A stretch of DNA of 64,000 bases from Buchnera aphidicola (Aphis gossypii) (GTDB lineage: Bacteria > Pseudomonadota > Gammaproteobacteria > Enterobacterales > Enterobacteriaceae). Positions 53,712-63,392 of this stretch are shown piece by piece. The stretch is from the NCBI RefSeq assembly GCF_013394915.1, contig NZ_CP056771.1:186001-250000 (forward strand), given 5' to 3'. A program made the translations under genes and the position numbers. The notes under the pieces were generated by a model. The model had not been told where the DNA came from. It was given only the letters and a program-made list of their open reading frames with translations, and made no database searches. Every line of letters starts with the position of its first letter. The stretch's first letter is position 1.

Positions 53712-54044
53712 GTGGATATCATTAAAAAAATAGAAAATCAAATCAAAAAAAACATTATTTTAATATATATGAAAGGAACGCCAGAAGCTCCTAGCTGCGG
53801 ATTTTCTGCTCAAGCTGTGCAAGCTTTATCGGTATGTGGAGAAAAATTTGCATATGTAGATATTTTGGAAAATGAAGATATTAGGAGAGAATTACCTAAG
53901 TATGCGAATTGGCCTACATTTCCTCAGTTATGGGTAGATGGTGAACTTATAGGAGGTTGTAGTATTATAATGGAAATGTTGCAAGATGGAGAGTTACAGA
54001 AGATAATATCTAAAGCAGTTAACAAGCATAAAAATAATGTTTAA
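53712..54044 (+). CDS. grxD: Monothiol glutaredoxin Grx4
   Basis: CGFS-type glutaredoxin that carries or delivers 2Fe-2S clusters. The core contains MKGTPEAPSCGFSAQAVQAL and the glutathione-binding LPKYANWPTFPQLWVDGELIGG, almost identical to E. coli GrxD (115). I start at a GTG with GGAG 6 bases upstream, giving 110 residues; an ATG four codons earlier (53700) overlaps that ribosome-binding site, and open codons further upstream have no family counterpart. Divergent from tmRNA. Confidence 0.93.
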   Translation: MDIIKKIENQIKKNIILIYMKGTPEAPSCGFSAQAVQALSVCGEKFAYVDILENEDIRRELPKYANWPTFPQLWVDGELIGGCSIIMEMLQDGELQKIISKAVNKHKNNV

Positions 54045-54063
54045 TTTATCCTATTAGCTTAAT

Positions 54064-54112
54064 AAAAGATATGATATCTAATAATAGATTTATTATTAAT
54101 ATCATATCTTTT
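54064..54112. terminator. Long terminator hairpin between grxD and rnt
   Basis: AAAAGATATGATAT pairs perfectly with ATATCATATCTTTT (14 bp); with one bulged C, TAATAATA/TATTATTA adds 8 bp, for 22 bp in all around a short loop. It fills most of the gap between the convergent genes, which suits a bidirectional terminator. Confidence 0.7.
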
Positions 54113-54120
54113 GATAATTT

Positions 54121-54789
54121 TTAAAGATTATTATGATTTTGAGAAGAGCTATTTTTTTTATTCACCGGCCACCCACCTAAGTATTTCCAACGATTAACTA
54201 GCTCACAAAAAAGATTTGCAGTTTGTAACGTATCGTAGAGAGCAGAATGAGCTTGGTTATTATCAAATTTTAATCCAATGGCTTTACATGCCTTTGCTAA
54301 AACTGTTTCTCCAACTACTAACGCGCTTAATGTTGCAGTATCAAATGTAACAAATGGATGAAAAGGGTTTTGTTTAATTTGAACTCTTTGTATTGCAGAC
54401 ATTAGAAAATTATGATCAAAACTAGCATTATGCGCAACTACAATACCTTTTTTGCAGCCTTCTATTTTTATTCCTTTGTTTACTACATCTAATATTGATT
54501 TAATAGCTAATTTTTCACTAATAGCACCACGTAATGGATTAAATGGATCAATTTTATTAAACGCAATCGCATCAGAATTAATAATAGAGCCTTTAAAAGG
54601 TATAATATGAAAGTGAAGTGTATTTTCTATATGTAACCATCCTAATTTATCCATTTTTAATGTTATTAATGCAATTTCTAATAATGCATCAGTTTTTGGA
54701 TTAAAACCAGCTGTTTCAATATCAATAACAACAGGATAAAAATTACGAAACCGATTACTTAATAAATTAAATTCTTGCGTTATAGACAT
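54121..54789 (-). CDS. rnt: Ribonuclease T
   Basis: DEDDh 3'-5' exoribonuclease that trims tRNA, 5S and other stable RNA ends. The 222 residues (E. coli 215) contain Exo I in [21 protein letters not shown], Exo II in [13 protein letters not shown] and Exo III in [15 protein letters not shown]. Relevant here because tRNA-like 3' ends (including tmRNA without an encoded CCA) need trimming before CCA addition. Confidence 0.96.
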   Translation of the reverse strand: MSITQEFNLLSNRFRNFYPVVIDIETAGFNPKTDALLEIALITLKMDKLGWLHIENTLHFHIIPFKGSIINSDAIAFNKIDPFNPLRGAISEKLAIKSILDVVNKGIKIEGCKKGIVVAHNASFDHNFLMSAIQRVQIKQNPFHPFVTFDTATLSALVVGETVLAKACKAIGLKFDNNQAHSALYDTLQTANLFCELVNRWKYLGGWPVNKKNSSSQNHNNL

Positions 54790-54990
54790 TTACATCTCAT
54801 TTAAAAAAACTGTTATTTTTATTGAAAAAAATTGATTTTTTAATTTTTATATTTTTAAAATACCATTTTATATATTTATTATCATTCTTGTTTATTACGC
54901 AATAATTGTACTATAATTTAATACAAAATTTAAAATGAAATTTTTTAATTTAATTTTTATATAAACTATACGTTACAATAGGAAAAAAAA

Positions 54991-55602
54991 ATGACTTATC
55001 TTTTACCTTCTATGCCTTATTCATATGATGCATTAGAGCCTTATTTTGATGAGGAAACAATGAAAATTCATCACACAAAACATCATCAAAATTACATTAA
55101 CAACACTAATGCTATTTTAGAAAATACAGCTTTTTCTTCTCTTTCAATTGAAGAGCTAATGTCTATATTTAATGAAATCAGTTTAGAAAATAAAATCGTA
55201 TTGCGTAATAATGCTGGCGGACATATAAATCATTGTTTTTTTTGGGAATCTTTAAAAGCTAATACATTATTAAATAGAAATATAAAATTAGAATTAGAAA
55301 AAAGTTTTGGAACTTTTGAATCTTTTAAAAAGCAATTTGAAGAAATTGCTATGAAACATTTTGGTTCAGGTTGGGTTTGGTTAGTGAATCAAGATGGAAA
55401 GTTAAATATAGTATCTACTTCTAATCAAGATAATCCATTAATGGGAAAGTTAATATCTAATACTTATGGTGATCCTATTTTAGGTTTAGATATTTGGGAG
55501 CATGCATATTATTTAAAATATCAAAACAGAAAACTAGATTATGTTAAAGCATTTTGGAATGTAGTCAATTGGGATAAAATAGATAGTCGTTTACAAAGAT
55601 AA
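54991..55602 (+). CDS. sodA: Superoxide dismutase (Mn)
   Basis: Removes superoxide in the cytosol. The 203 residues (E. coli SodA 206) supply the four metal ligands: His in [12 protein letters not shown] (first helix), His in [10 protein letters not shown], and Asp/His in [18 protein letters not shown]. The GG-H-x-NH pattern and length favour the Mn enzyme over SodB. A 201-base AT-rich gap divides it from rnt; no Fur or SoxS box is apparent. Confidence 0.94.
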   Translation: MTYLLPSMPYSYDALEPYFDEETMKIHHTKHHQNYINNTNAILENTAFSSLSIEELMSIFNEISLENKIVLRNNAGGHINHCFFWESLKANTLLNRNIKLELEKSFGTFESFKKQFEEIAMKHFGSGWVWLVNQDGKLNIVSTSNQDNPLMGKLISNTYGDPILGLDIWEHAYYLKYQNRKLDYVKAFWNVVNWDKIDSRLQR

Positions 55603-55709
55603 AATTTTTATTAATTACGTTTTTTAACAAATAAAATATTTAAATTTATATTTTAAAACATATAATATTCAATATTATATGTTTTAATAAAATATTAAAG
55701 GATTATTTT

Positions 55710-56261
55710 TTGAGTATTATTAAAATGATTACAGGGTTATCTAATCCTAAAAATAAATATCATAATACACGTCACAACCTAGGTTCTTGGTATATTTATG
55801 CTTTAGCAAAAAAATTAAATATATTATTAAAAGAAGAAAAAAAATTTTTTGGTTTTATTGCTTCTGTCAATATACACTCTAATAATATTCGTTTGTTTAT
55901 ACCTAATATTTTTATGAATTTTAATGGTAGCGCGATATATAAAGTAGCTTCTTTTTATAATATTAATTTAAATGAAATATTAGTAGCGCATGATGATTTG
56001 GATTTAGAGTGTGGAAAATCAAAGATGAAATATAGTTATGGGCATAGTGGTCATAATGGTTTAAGAAGTGTTATCAATTATTTTAACAAAAAAATAAATT
56101 TTTATAGATTTAGAATTGGTATTAGTCGACCAAAAAATAAAAAAGAAATATCATCTTTTGTGCTTTCAGACCCTACAATTGAAGAAGTGAATTTAATTGA
56201 TATATCTATTCAGTATGCTGTAAGAGAAACACTGATATTATTAAATAATATTTCTAATTAG
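55710..56261 (+). CDS. pth: Peptidyl-tRNA hydrolase, TTG start
   Basis: Frees tRNA from prematurely released peptidyl-tRNA. The start is a TTG with AAGGA 7 bases upstream; [17 protein letters not shown] aligns with E. coli MTIKLIVGLANPGAEY, so the later in-frame ATG (codon 6) would cut the first strand. The 183 residues (E. coli 194) keep the catalytic His in NTRHNLGSW, Asn in GLSNP, and Asp in [11 protein letters not shown], plus [11 protein letters not shown]. Adjacent to ychF as in E. coli. Confidence 0.95.
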   Translation: MSIIKMITGLSNPKNKYHNTRHNLGSWYIYALAKKLNILLKEEKKFFGFIASVNIHSNNIRLFIPNIFMNFNGSAIYKVASFYNINLNEILVAHDDLDLECGKSKMKYSYGHSGHNGLRSVINYFNKKINFYRFRIGISRPKNKKEISSFVLSDPTIEEVNLIDISIQYAVRETLILLNNISN

Positions 56262-56323
56262 ATAAAAAATTTTTTATTATTTGCATCTAGAATAAAATTA
56301 TTTATTTTAAGGTATATAAAAGT

Positions 56324-57412
56324 ATGGGTTTTAAATGTGGTATTATAGGGCTTCCAAATGTAGGTAAATCTACTTTATTTAATGCTTTAACTAAAGGGAA
56401 TTCTGCTGTTGCAAATTTTCCATTTTGTACTATTAAACCAAATATTGGAATAGTTTCAGTACCCGATACTCGTATCCATGAGCTTTCTAAAATTATTTCC
56501 GCAAAAAAGATAGTACATGCATATATAGAATTTGTAGACATTGCTGGTTTAGTTAAAGGAGCATCTAAAGGTGAAGGTTTAGGAAATCAATTTTTAAGTA
56601 ATATTCGAGATACTCAAGCTATTGCACATGTCGTGCGTTGTTTTAAAGACGACAATATTAGTCATGTTTATAATGATGTTAAACCTAAAAATGATGTAGA
56701 TATAATTAATTCTGAACTGATATTATCTGACTTTAATACTTGTGAAAGATCTATATTAAGACTAAAAAAGAATTTAAAATACAATACTAAAGAAACAGAA
56801 AAAAAATTAATTGTTTTAAATAAATGTATGAATCATTTAAAAAATTTTTTAATGTTAAAAACTTTGAAATTAAATGAAACAGAAAAAAACATAATTAATG
56901 ATTTTCGTTTTTTAACTTTAAAACCAACGATGTATATTGCAAATATTAATGAAGATAAAAAATCTTTAACTTTTTTAAATGAATTAAATGAAATAGCAAA
57001 ACAAGATAATTCTTTAGTTATTCCAATTTTTTCTAATTTAGAATTAGATTTAATTAAAATGAATAAAAAAGATCAAAAAGATTTTATGAAAGCTTTTAAT
57101 ATAGTAGATTTAGGATTAAATAAAATCATTAACTGTGGTTATAAAATACTTGATTTAATAACTTTTTTTACAGTTGGTACCAAAGAAATTCATGCTTGGC
57201 CTATATCTAATGGTAGCACAAGTATTCAGGCTGCTCATAAAATTCACAGTGACTTTAGTAAAGGTTTTATTCGTGCTCAAATTATTCAGTATTTAGATTT
57301 TATTCAATATAAAAGCGAAGTAAAAGTTAAAGAAGTAGGTAAATTTAGGATCGAAGGAAAAGATTATAAAATTCAAGATGGAGATATTGTTAATTTTTTA
57401 TTTAATGTTTAA
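56324..57412 (+). CDS. ychF: Ribosome-binding ATPase YchF (OLA1 family)
   Basis: Obg-family P-loop protein that prefers ATP and binds ribosomes. The 362 residues (E. coli 363) show Walker A in GLPNVGKSTLFNAL, switch II in DIAGLVKGASKGEGLGNQFL, the atypical G4 region around residue 200, an inserted coiled coil (about 130-175) and the C-terminal TGS domain (HAWPISNGSTSIQAAHKIHSD). It follows pth by 62 bases. Confidence 0.96.
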   Translation: MGFKCGIIGLPNVGKSTLFNALTKGNSAVANFPFCTIKPNIGIVSVPDTRIHELSKIISAKKIVHAYIEFVDIAGLVKGASKGEGLGNQFLSNIRDTQAIAHVVRCFKDDNISHVYNDVKPKNDVDIINSELILSDFNTCERSILRLKKNLKYNTKETEKKLIVLNKCMNHLKNFLMLKTLKLNETEKNIINDFRFLTLKPTMYIANINEDKKSLTFLNELNEIAKQDNSLVIPIFSNLELDLIKMNKKDQKDFMKAFNIVDLGLNKIINCGYKILDLITFFTVGTKEIHAWPISNGSTSIQAAHKIHSDFSKGFIRAQIIQYLDFIQYKSEVKVKEVGKFRIEGKDYKIQDGDIVNFLFNV

Positions 57413-57464
57413 AACAATTTAATCATTTGCAAAGCTTATGATATTTTTCAATTTATTTTTTTCT

Positions 57465-57490
57465 TTAGAGAGGAAAATTATCCTCTCTAA
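57465..57490 (+). terminator. Rho-independent terminator after ychF
   Basis: A perfect 10-bp stem, TTAGAGAGGA against TCCTCTCTAA, closes the loop AAATTA. On the plus strand it is followed by CTCTTTATTTTTT, a proper U-rich tail, so it ends the pth-ychF transcript. On the minus strand it lies just after the thrC stop but is followed by A-runs. Confidence 0.8.
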
Positions 57491-57494
57491 CTCT

Positions 57495-58784
57495 TTATTT
57501 TTTCAATAAAAATTTTTTCAATTTATTAAAATCTGGATTTATATTGTGAGATAATAATGGTAAATTAACTCTATATTTAATTTCATCTGGTAAGGTAATA
57601 TTATTTTTTAAAATTTTTTCAACAGTATCTTTAAATTTAGATGGATGAGCTGTTCCTAAAAATAAACCGTATTCATCTTTTTCTAGTTGGTTGTTTAACA
57701 AGCGATATGCAATTGCAGCATGTGGTTCAGAGGTGTATCCTAATTTGAAAAGTTCTTTTATTGCTTCTTTAGTACTATGATCTGAAACGCTTCCAAATCT
57801 TAAATCATTTAAATTCCAATTGTTTCTACGAAATAATTCTTCTATTCTTGGCCAATTATTTGGCTGGCTAATATCCATGGCATTAGAAATCGTAGATATA
57901 GTTTTCTTAGGTTTCCATTGTTTACTTTTTAAAAATCTTGGAACAGTATCATTTTCATTGGTACACGCTATAAAAGATTTAATTGGTAAACCAAGAGATT
58001 TTGCCAATAGTCCCGCTGTTAAATTTCCAAAATTTCCACATGGAACAGCGATAACTAAATTTTTTCGTTGTGTTTCTGAAATCAATGAAAAAGCTTCAAA
58101 ATAATAACATATTTGTGCTAATAATCGACTTATATTGATAGAATTAGCAGAATTTAAACCTATTAATTCTTTTAATTTTTTATCATCAAAAGCTTTTTTT
58201 ACTAAATCTTGACAATCGTCAAAGCTTCCATTAATCGATATAGTTGTTATATTTTCACCTAATGTACAAAATAATTGCTCTTGTAATAGACTGATTTTCC
58301 CCTTTGGGTATAAAATAATTACTCGAATATTTTTCATTTTATAAAACGCATGAGCAACTGCAGCACCAGTATCTCCTGACGTTGCAGTTAAAATAGTAAA
58401 AGATTCGTTTTCTTTTTTTAAAGAAAATATCATTTGAGCCATAAAACGGGCTCCAAAATCTTTAAATGCTAATGTTGGACCGTGAAATAATTCAAAGCAA
58501 CTTATATTTTTTTTAATTGAGACTTTTAATGGTGTTTTAAATGAAAATGCTTTTTTTACATTTTTATATAATTTTGTTTTAGATATTTCACCATCAATAA
58601 ACTTAGAAAGTATTTCGGTACTTCTTGTAATAAAATTCATTTTCAGAATTTCTGATAATTCAAAAGGTGTAATTTTTGGTATTTTTACTGGAAAAAACAA
58701 TCCTTGCTGTTGTCCTAGACCAAGTTTTATAGCAGTTTCAAAATTAACTTGTTCATTGTGATTTTTTAAGTTATAAAGTTTCAT
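57495..58784 (-). CDS. thrC: Threonine synthase
   Basis: PLP enzyme that converts O-phosphohomoserine to threonine, the final step of the pathway. The 429 residues (E. coli 428) show the PLP lysine in HGPTLAFKDFGARF, ATSGDTGAAVAHAF, and the phosphate-binding VPCGNFGNLTAG. It follows thrB by 3 bases, so the genes are tightly coupled. Confidence 0.97.
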   Translation of the reverse strand: MKLYNLKNHNEQVNFETAIKLGLGQQQGLFFPVKIPKITPFELSEILKMNFITRSTEILSKFIDGEISKTKLYKNVKKAFSFKTPLKVSIKKNISCFELFHGPTLAFKDFGARFMAQMIFSLKKENESFTILTATSGDTGAAVAHAFYKMKNIRVIILYPKGKISLLQEQLFCTLGENITTISINGSFDDCQDLVKKAFDDKKLKELIGLNSANSINISRLLAQICYYFEAFSLISETQRKNLVIAVPCGNFGNLTAGLLAKSLGLPIKSFIACTNENDTVPRFLKSKQWKPKKTISTISNAMDISQPNNWPRIEELFRRNNWNLNDLRFGSVSDHSTKEAIKELFKLGYTSEPHAAIAYRLLNNQLEKDEYGLFLGTAHPSKFKDTVEKILKNNITLPDEIKYRVNLPLLSHNINPDFNKLKKFLLKK

Positions 58785-58787
58785 TTA

Positions 58788-59717
58788 TTATCCTATTTTT
58801 CGAACACCTTTTGCATCTATATAACAAATATAAACAAATCCTGTGTTGTTTTGTAGGTAGTTTCTTTCCAGCCATAAAGATATTTTTTTAGCAATTTCAA
58901 TATCTTCTGAAATTGCAAAAATAGTTGGTCCCGAACCAGATATACCACAACTGATAGCTCCTAATTTTTTAATTTTTTCTTTGTTTTTAAAAAAATTAGG
59001 TAGTAATTTGCTGCGATATGGTTCCGCTATAAACTCTTTCATAGATCTTGCTGCTAAATTAGACTGTTCAGTATATGAGGCATGAATAAAACTAGCTAAA
59101 CAACGACTATTTTTAACGCAAATATCTCTTGTATATTTTTTAGGTAAAATTTTTCTTGCTTCTGCAGTAGATAATTTTATTCCTGGCCAAGCCACTATCC
59201 ATAACCAATTTTTAAAGTTTGGTATTTTTTGACTAATTATATCAGTATCTTCTAGTATTAATTGAAGGCCTCCAAAATAAGATGGTGCTACATTATCATA
59301 ATGAATACTTCCCGATATTTCCCCTTCTACTTCGCCCATTAGCAATAGTAGATCTTTTGAATTTAATGGATTATTACAAGCTTCATTAATCGCAACTAAG
59401 GTAGCAACAACAGAGCAAGCACTAGATCCTAGTCCTGATCCAATTGGTAAATTTTTTTCTAGAATGATAGAAACTGGAATATTTTTTTTTATTACATTAC
59501 AAAATTTAGACCAACATTTCCAGACAATATTTTGTTCATTATTTACCGGTAATTGATTGGAAAAAATTCCTTTATTAAACAGTTGAAATTCTTCTGATAG
59601 TTTTATTGTTATGCAATCACCTAATAAATCACCATTTATTGGTTTGATAGCTGCACCTAAAATATCAAATCCAACTCCAATATTACCAATAGAAGCTGGT
59701 GCGTAAATTTTAATCAT
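58788..59717 (-). CDS. thrB: Homoserine kinase
   Basis: GHMP kinase making O-phosphohomoserine. I start at the ATG giving [18 protein letters not shown] (309 residues, the E. coli length), with TGGAG 7 bases upstream; a GTG five codons before lies within this ribosome-binding site. The ATP loop is [16 protein letters not shown], and the C-terminal [13 protein letters not shown] is conserved. It begins 21 bases after thrA. Confidence 0.96.
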   Translation of the reverse strand: MIKIYAPASIGNIGVGFDILGAAIKPINGDLLGDCITIKLSEEFQLFNKGIFSNQLPVNNEQNIVWKCWSKFCNVIKKNIPVSIILEKNLPIGSGLGSSACSVVATLVAINEACNNPLNSKDLLLLMGEVEGEISGSIHYDNVAPSYFGGLQLILEDTDIISQKIPNFKNWLWIVAWPGIKLSTAEARKILPKKYTRDICVKNSRCLASFIHASYTEQSNLAARSMKEFIAEPYRSKLLPNFFKNKEKIKKLGAISCGISGSGPTIFAISEDIEIAKKISLWLERNYLQNNTGFVYICYIDAKGVRKIG

Positions 59718-59738
59718 TACTGTGCTCCACACTGACGT

Positions 59739-62183
59739 TTATAGTATTGTACGTAGTAGGTCGGAAAATACTCCAGAAGCAGTAACATTGTTACCAGCAC
59801 CATATCCTCTTAATACAAGAGGAATCGGTTGATAATAATTTGTATAAAATGTCAGTGCATTTTCGCCATTTTTAACTTTATATAATGGATGATTGCTATT
59901 TATTGCTTCGATTTTTACTGAGCATTTCCCTCCTTGTTCTATTGTTCCAACAAAACGTAACACTTTGCCTAAGTTTCTTGCTTTTTTTACTTTTTCCGAA
60001 AAAGTAGAATCTATTTCTTTTAGTTTATATAAAAATTCTTCAGTATTTTTATATTTTTTAAAATACTCAGGTAATATCGGTTCTATTTCAATATCTTCTA
60101 GCTCTATTTCATATCCCACTTCGCGTGCTAAAATTAACAACTTTCTAGCAACATCAATACCTGATAAATCATCGTATGGATTTGGTTCTGTAAAACCTAA
60201 ATCTTTAGCTTTTTTAGTAGCATCTGATAATAAAACATTCTCTTCTAATTTACCAAATATAAAAGATAGAGACCCAGATAATACACCTTTAAAACAGATC
60301 AAATTATCACCTGTATAAAATAAATTTTGTAATGTTTGTATAACAGGTAATCCTGCTCCAACATTAGTTTCATATAAAAATTTTTTATTTTCTTGTAATG
60401 TAGTAGCTCTAATTTCATTATAATATTTTAATGAACTAGTATTAGCTTTTTTATTTGATGTAACAACATGAAATCCTTTCGAAAGAAAGTTAGTGTATTC
60501 TTTAGATAACATTTCATCAGAAGTACAATCAATTACAATAGAATTTACAAAATAATTATTTTTTAATAATTTATTTAAAATTTCAAGATTAAACTTTTCT
60601 TTTGATGCTTTAAAATATTTTTTCCAATTTTTTAATTCAATTGAATCATTTAAAAACAATATTTTTTTAGAGTTTGCAATAGCACGAATTTTAATTTCTA
60701 TATTTTTATTTTTTAAAAAATTTTTTTGTTTTAATATTTGCGCAATTAATGATTTACCTACTCCGCCAATGCCAATTAAAAAAGCATTTATAATTTGTTT
60801 ATTATGAAATAATTCATCATGAATAGTTTGTATACTTTGTAAAACGTTCTTTCTTTTGATTACTACTGACATAGAATGCGTTGAAGATCGTTGAGCAATG
60901 CCAAGAATGTTAATTTTAGATTTTCCTAAAGATGAAAAAATTTTTGAGGTAATATTATATTTTTGAAAAATATTTGAACCAACTATAGATAATATAGATA
61001 AATTTTTAATTATATTGATATCGCTGAACGATTTATCTTTTGATTCTAATTGATATAATTTATTTAGTAATAATAACGCTTTTCGTGTATCTTTTTCTGA
61101 AATACAAAAATTAAAATTATTTTTTGATGATTGAGTAATTAATATAATGTTAATATTTTCTTTTTTAAATAAATTTAATATAATTGAAATTAGATTGTCA
61201 TTCTGTTGCGTCAAGTTACTAGGTATGGCAAACATTACAATGTCATCTAGATTAGTTATGCCCTTAAGAATATTTACGTCATAATTGTTTTTTTTACAAA
61301 TTAATGTACCTTTAGATTTAATATTAAAAGTATTTTTAATAATACATGGTATATTAAAATCTTTAAGCGGCTTAATGGTACGTGGATGCAATACCTTTGC
61401 TCCAAAATAAGATAGTTCTATTGCTTCCTCATATGATATTGATTTTAATAAACAAGTATTAAATATTTTTTTCGGATCTGAAGTAAAAACACCGTCAACA
61501 TCTGTCCATATTTCACATAAATTTGCATTTAAACAACAAGCTAATATTGCTGCAGAATAATCTGATCCATTACGCCCTAATATTACTAATTCGCCTTTCT
61601 CATTTCCTGCAATAAAACCTGCCATTAAAATAATGTGATTATTTTTTATATTTATTTTACTAATACATTTTTTAGATTTTTGTATATCAACTGTAGAATT
61701 TAAAAAACTTCCTTTAGCTATAATATTTTTAACAGGATCTATAATATCCACTAAATGAGATCGTGATATTAATATATTTTTCATAATCTCAATGGAAAGT
61801 ATTTCTCCACGAGACATTATAATGGATTGTATATGTTCAGGGTATTTCTTTAATGATGTGAAATTATATATAATTTTTCTTAATTGATTAAATTCTTTTT
61901 TAATTATTTCTTTTGTTTCTTCATATAAAAAGCAAGATTGTATTTTTTTGATATTTTTTATAATGTTAATAAATATATTTTCTGCAAGTTCAGTTTGTTC
62001 TAATACTTGATTGATGTTAATATCGTTTTCGACAATATTCACTAGATAGTTGGTTATTTTAGCTGGAGCAGAAAGAACTATTGCAACTTGCTCATGATTT
62101 TTATTTTTTTCTATAATATCAGATGCATATAAAAATTTTTCTGCATCAGCTAATGAAGTTCCGCCGAATTTTAATAGTTTCAT
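59739..62183 (-). CDS. thrA: Bifunctional aspartokinase I / homoserine dehydrogenase I
   Basis: Catalyses the first and third steps from aspartate to threonine; the kinase also feeds lysine. The 814 residues (E. coli 820) have the kinase domain ([35 protein letters not shown]), two ACT-type regulatory segments (about 310-460), and the homoserine dehydrogenase domain ([40 protein letters not shown]-like [13 protein letters not shown]). Two regulatory positions differ from E. coli: Ser345 is Asn and Gly433 is Arg (residue 432 here). E. coli Gly433Arg is known to relieve threonine inhibition. AAGGA lies upstream of the ATG. No thrL-like leader is seen. Confidence 0.97.
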   Translation of the reverse strand: MKLLKFGGTSLADAEKFLYASDIIEKNKNHEQVAIVLSAPAKITNYLVNIVENDININQVLEQTELAENIFINIIKNIKKIQSCFLYEETKEIIKKEFNQLRKIIYNFTSLKKYPEHIQSIIMSRGEILSIEIMKNILISRSHLVDIIDPVKNIIAKGSFLNSTVDIQKSKKCISKINIKNNHIILMAGFIAGNEKGELVILGRNGSDYSAAILACCLNANLCEIWTDVDGVFTSDPKKIFNTCLLKSISYEEAIELSYFGAKVLHPRTIKPLKDFNIPCIIKNTFNIKSKGTLICKKNNYDVNILKGITNLDDIVMFAIPSNLTQQNDNLISIILNLFKKENINIILITQSSKNNFNFCISEKDTRKALLLLNKLYQLESKDKSFSDINIIKNLSILSIVGSNIFQKYNITSKIFSSLGKSKINILGIAQRSSTHSMSVVIKRKNVLQSIQTIHDELFHNKQIINAFLIGIGGVGKSLIAQILKQKNFLKNKNIEIKIRAIANSKKILFLNDSIELKNWKKYFKASKEKFNLEILNKLLKNNYFVNSIVIDCTSDEMLSKEYTNFLSKGFHVVTSNKKANTSSLKYYNEIRATTLQENKKFLYETNVGAGLPVIQTLQNLFYTGDNLICFKGVLSGSLSFIFGKLEENVLLSDATKKAKDLGFTEPNPYDDLSGIDVARKLLILAREVGYEIELEDIEIEPILPEYFKKYKNTEEFLYKLKEIDSTFSEKVKKARNLGKVLRFVGTIEQGGKCSVKIEAINSNHPLYKVKNGENALTFYTNYYQPIPLVLRGYGAGNNVTASGVFSDLLRTIL

Positions 62184-62849
62184 ATTTTATGAATCCTTAA
62201 ATTTATTTCATAAAAAATTTATATTATTTATAATTAATTTTTTATTAAAATATATTACTCCTAAATTATATATAAGTTCATTTATAGCAAACTAGAATAG
62301 TGATTCTATTAAGATAAGATTATAAATAGATATTAATATTCTCCTGTAATACCTTAAAAGGTAAAATTAATAAATGTTCAAAGTAATTTAATTGTTTTAT
62401 TAGGTAGTTTTTAATAAGAATTAGATTTGTAATTGAAAATATATTTAAATTTTTTATTGTTAGTATAACTTATATGTTTTTAATTTTATCATAAATTTAG
62501 TTTATTTTTTTTAAATAATATTAGATAAATAATTTATCATTATGAATTTTTTTTATTTATGATCTTATTCTGAATAATAATGTTTTTATTAAGGATTTAT
62601 ATTGATGTTTTAAAAGTGTTTATTTTAAAATGTAGAATAAAATAAAATAATTATATGTAGTATTATTAGTATTATAATAATTTTTATAACATAATGATTA
62701 TTATCATTGCAATAGTTAAAAAATAAATATTTAATTTTCAATTTCATATTGAAATCTTTTATTATAAATACTTTTATTTTAAATACAGATCAATTATTTG
62801 ATTTTTAGTATAATAAAATTTAATTTAAATTAAAAACTTAGTTAATATT
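62184..62849. other. AT-rich 666-base intergenic gap between thrA and hpt
   Basis: The longest gene-free stretch of the window, and the divergent promoter region for thrA and hpt. I find no open frame with homology, no tRNA and no repeat array. Small hairpins are present: TACCTT/AAGGTA at 62350-62363, AATGAT/ATCATT at 62693-62708 and TTTCAAT/ATTGAAA at 62736-62754. A TATAAT at 62809-62814, 36 bases before hpt, is a possible -10 without a good -35. It may be the residue of lost genes. Confidence 0.7.
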
Positions 62850-63383
62850 ATGAAACATACTATTAAAGTAATTTTTTCTAAAGAAGAATTAGGTGTTCGT
62901 GTACGTGAATTAGGAGAAGAAATTACGAAAAAATACAGAAATAGTGAAAATAAAATGATATTAATTGCTTTATTGCGTGGTTCATTTGTGTTTATAGCAG
63001 ATTTGTGTCGCAATATTCAAATTGAGCATGAAGTTGATTTTATGACTACTTCTAGTTATGGACGTGGAATTGTATCTAGTGGAGATGTGAAAATTATAAA
63101 AGATTTAGATGAAGATATTTACAATAAAAATGTATTAATTGTTGAAGATATTATTGACTCTGGAAAAACTTTGAGTAAAGTGTTAGGCATTTTAAAATTA
63201 AGAAATCCAAAATCTTTATCAATTTGCACACTTTTAGATAAACCTGAATGTCGCGAGGTAAACATTCATGTTGATTTTATAGGTTTCTCTATACCTGATG
63301 AATTTATGGTTGGATATGGAATAGATTATGCTCAATGTTATCGTTATTTACCATATATTGGAAAAGTAGTATTTCAGAAATAA
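62850..63383 (+). CDS. hpt: Hypoxanthine phosphoribosyltransferase
   Basis: Salvages hypoxanthine (and guanine) with PRPP, likely using purine bases from the host. The 177 residues (E. coli 178) contain [14 protein letters not shown], the [11 protein letters not shown] loop and the PRPP motif [14 protein letters not shown], then [10 protein letters not shown] and [18 protein letters not shown]. It depends on PRPP from the Prs enzyme encoded in this window. Convergent with panC, stops 9 bases apart. Confidence 0.96.
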   Translation: MKHTIKVIFSKEELGVRVRELGEEITKKYRNSENKMILIALLRGSFVFIADLCRNIQIEHEVDFMTTSSYGRGIVSSGDVKIIKDLDEDIYNKNVLIVEDIIDSGKTLSKVLGILKLRNPKSLSICTLLDKPECREVNIHVDFIGFSIPDEFMVGYGIDYAQCYRYLPYIGKVVFQK

Positions 63384-63392
63384 AAAAATTTT

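Noticed and set aside
59893-60318. Open frame of 141 codons on the plus strand inside thrA
   Set aside because: It is antisense to conserved homoserine dehydrogenase codons, has no recognisable domain and no ribosome-binding site.
62693-62708. AATGAT/ATCATT inverted repeat resembling part of a Fur box
   Set aside because: It lacks the full 19-base pattern, sits 140 bases from hpt, and such AT-rich palindromes arise easily by chance; Buchnera probably has no Fur.
62809-62814. TATAAT upstream of hpt as a full promoter
   Set aside because: No acceptable -35 hexamer lies 16-18 bases upstream; mentioned only as part of the gap description.
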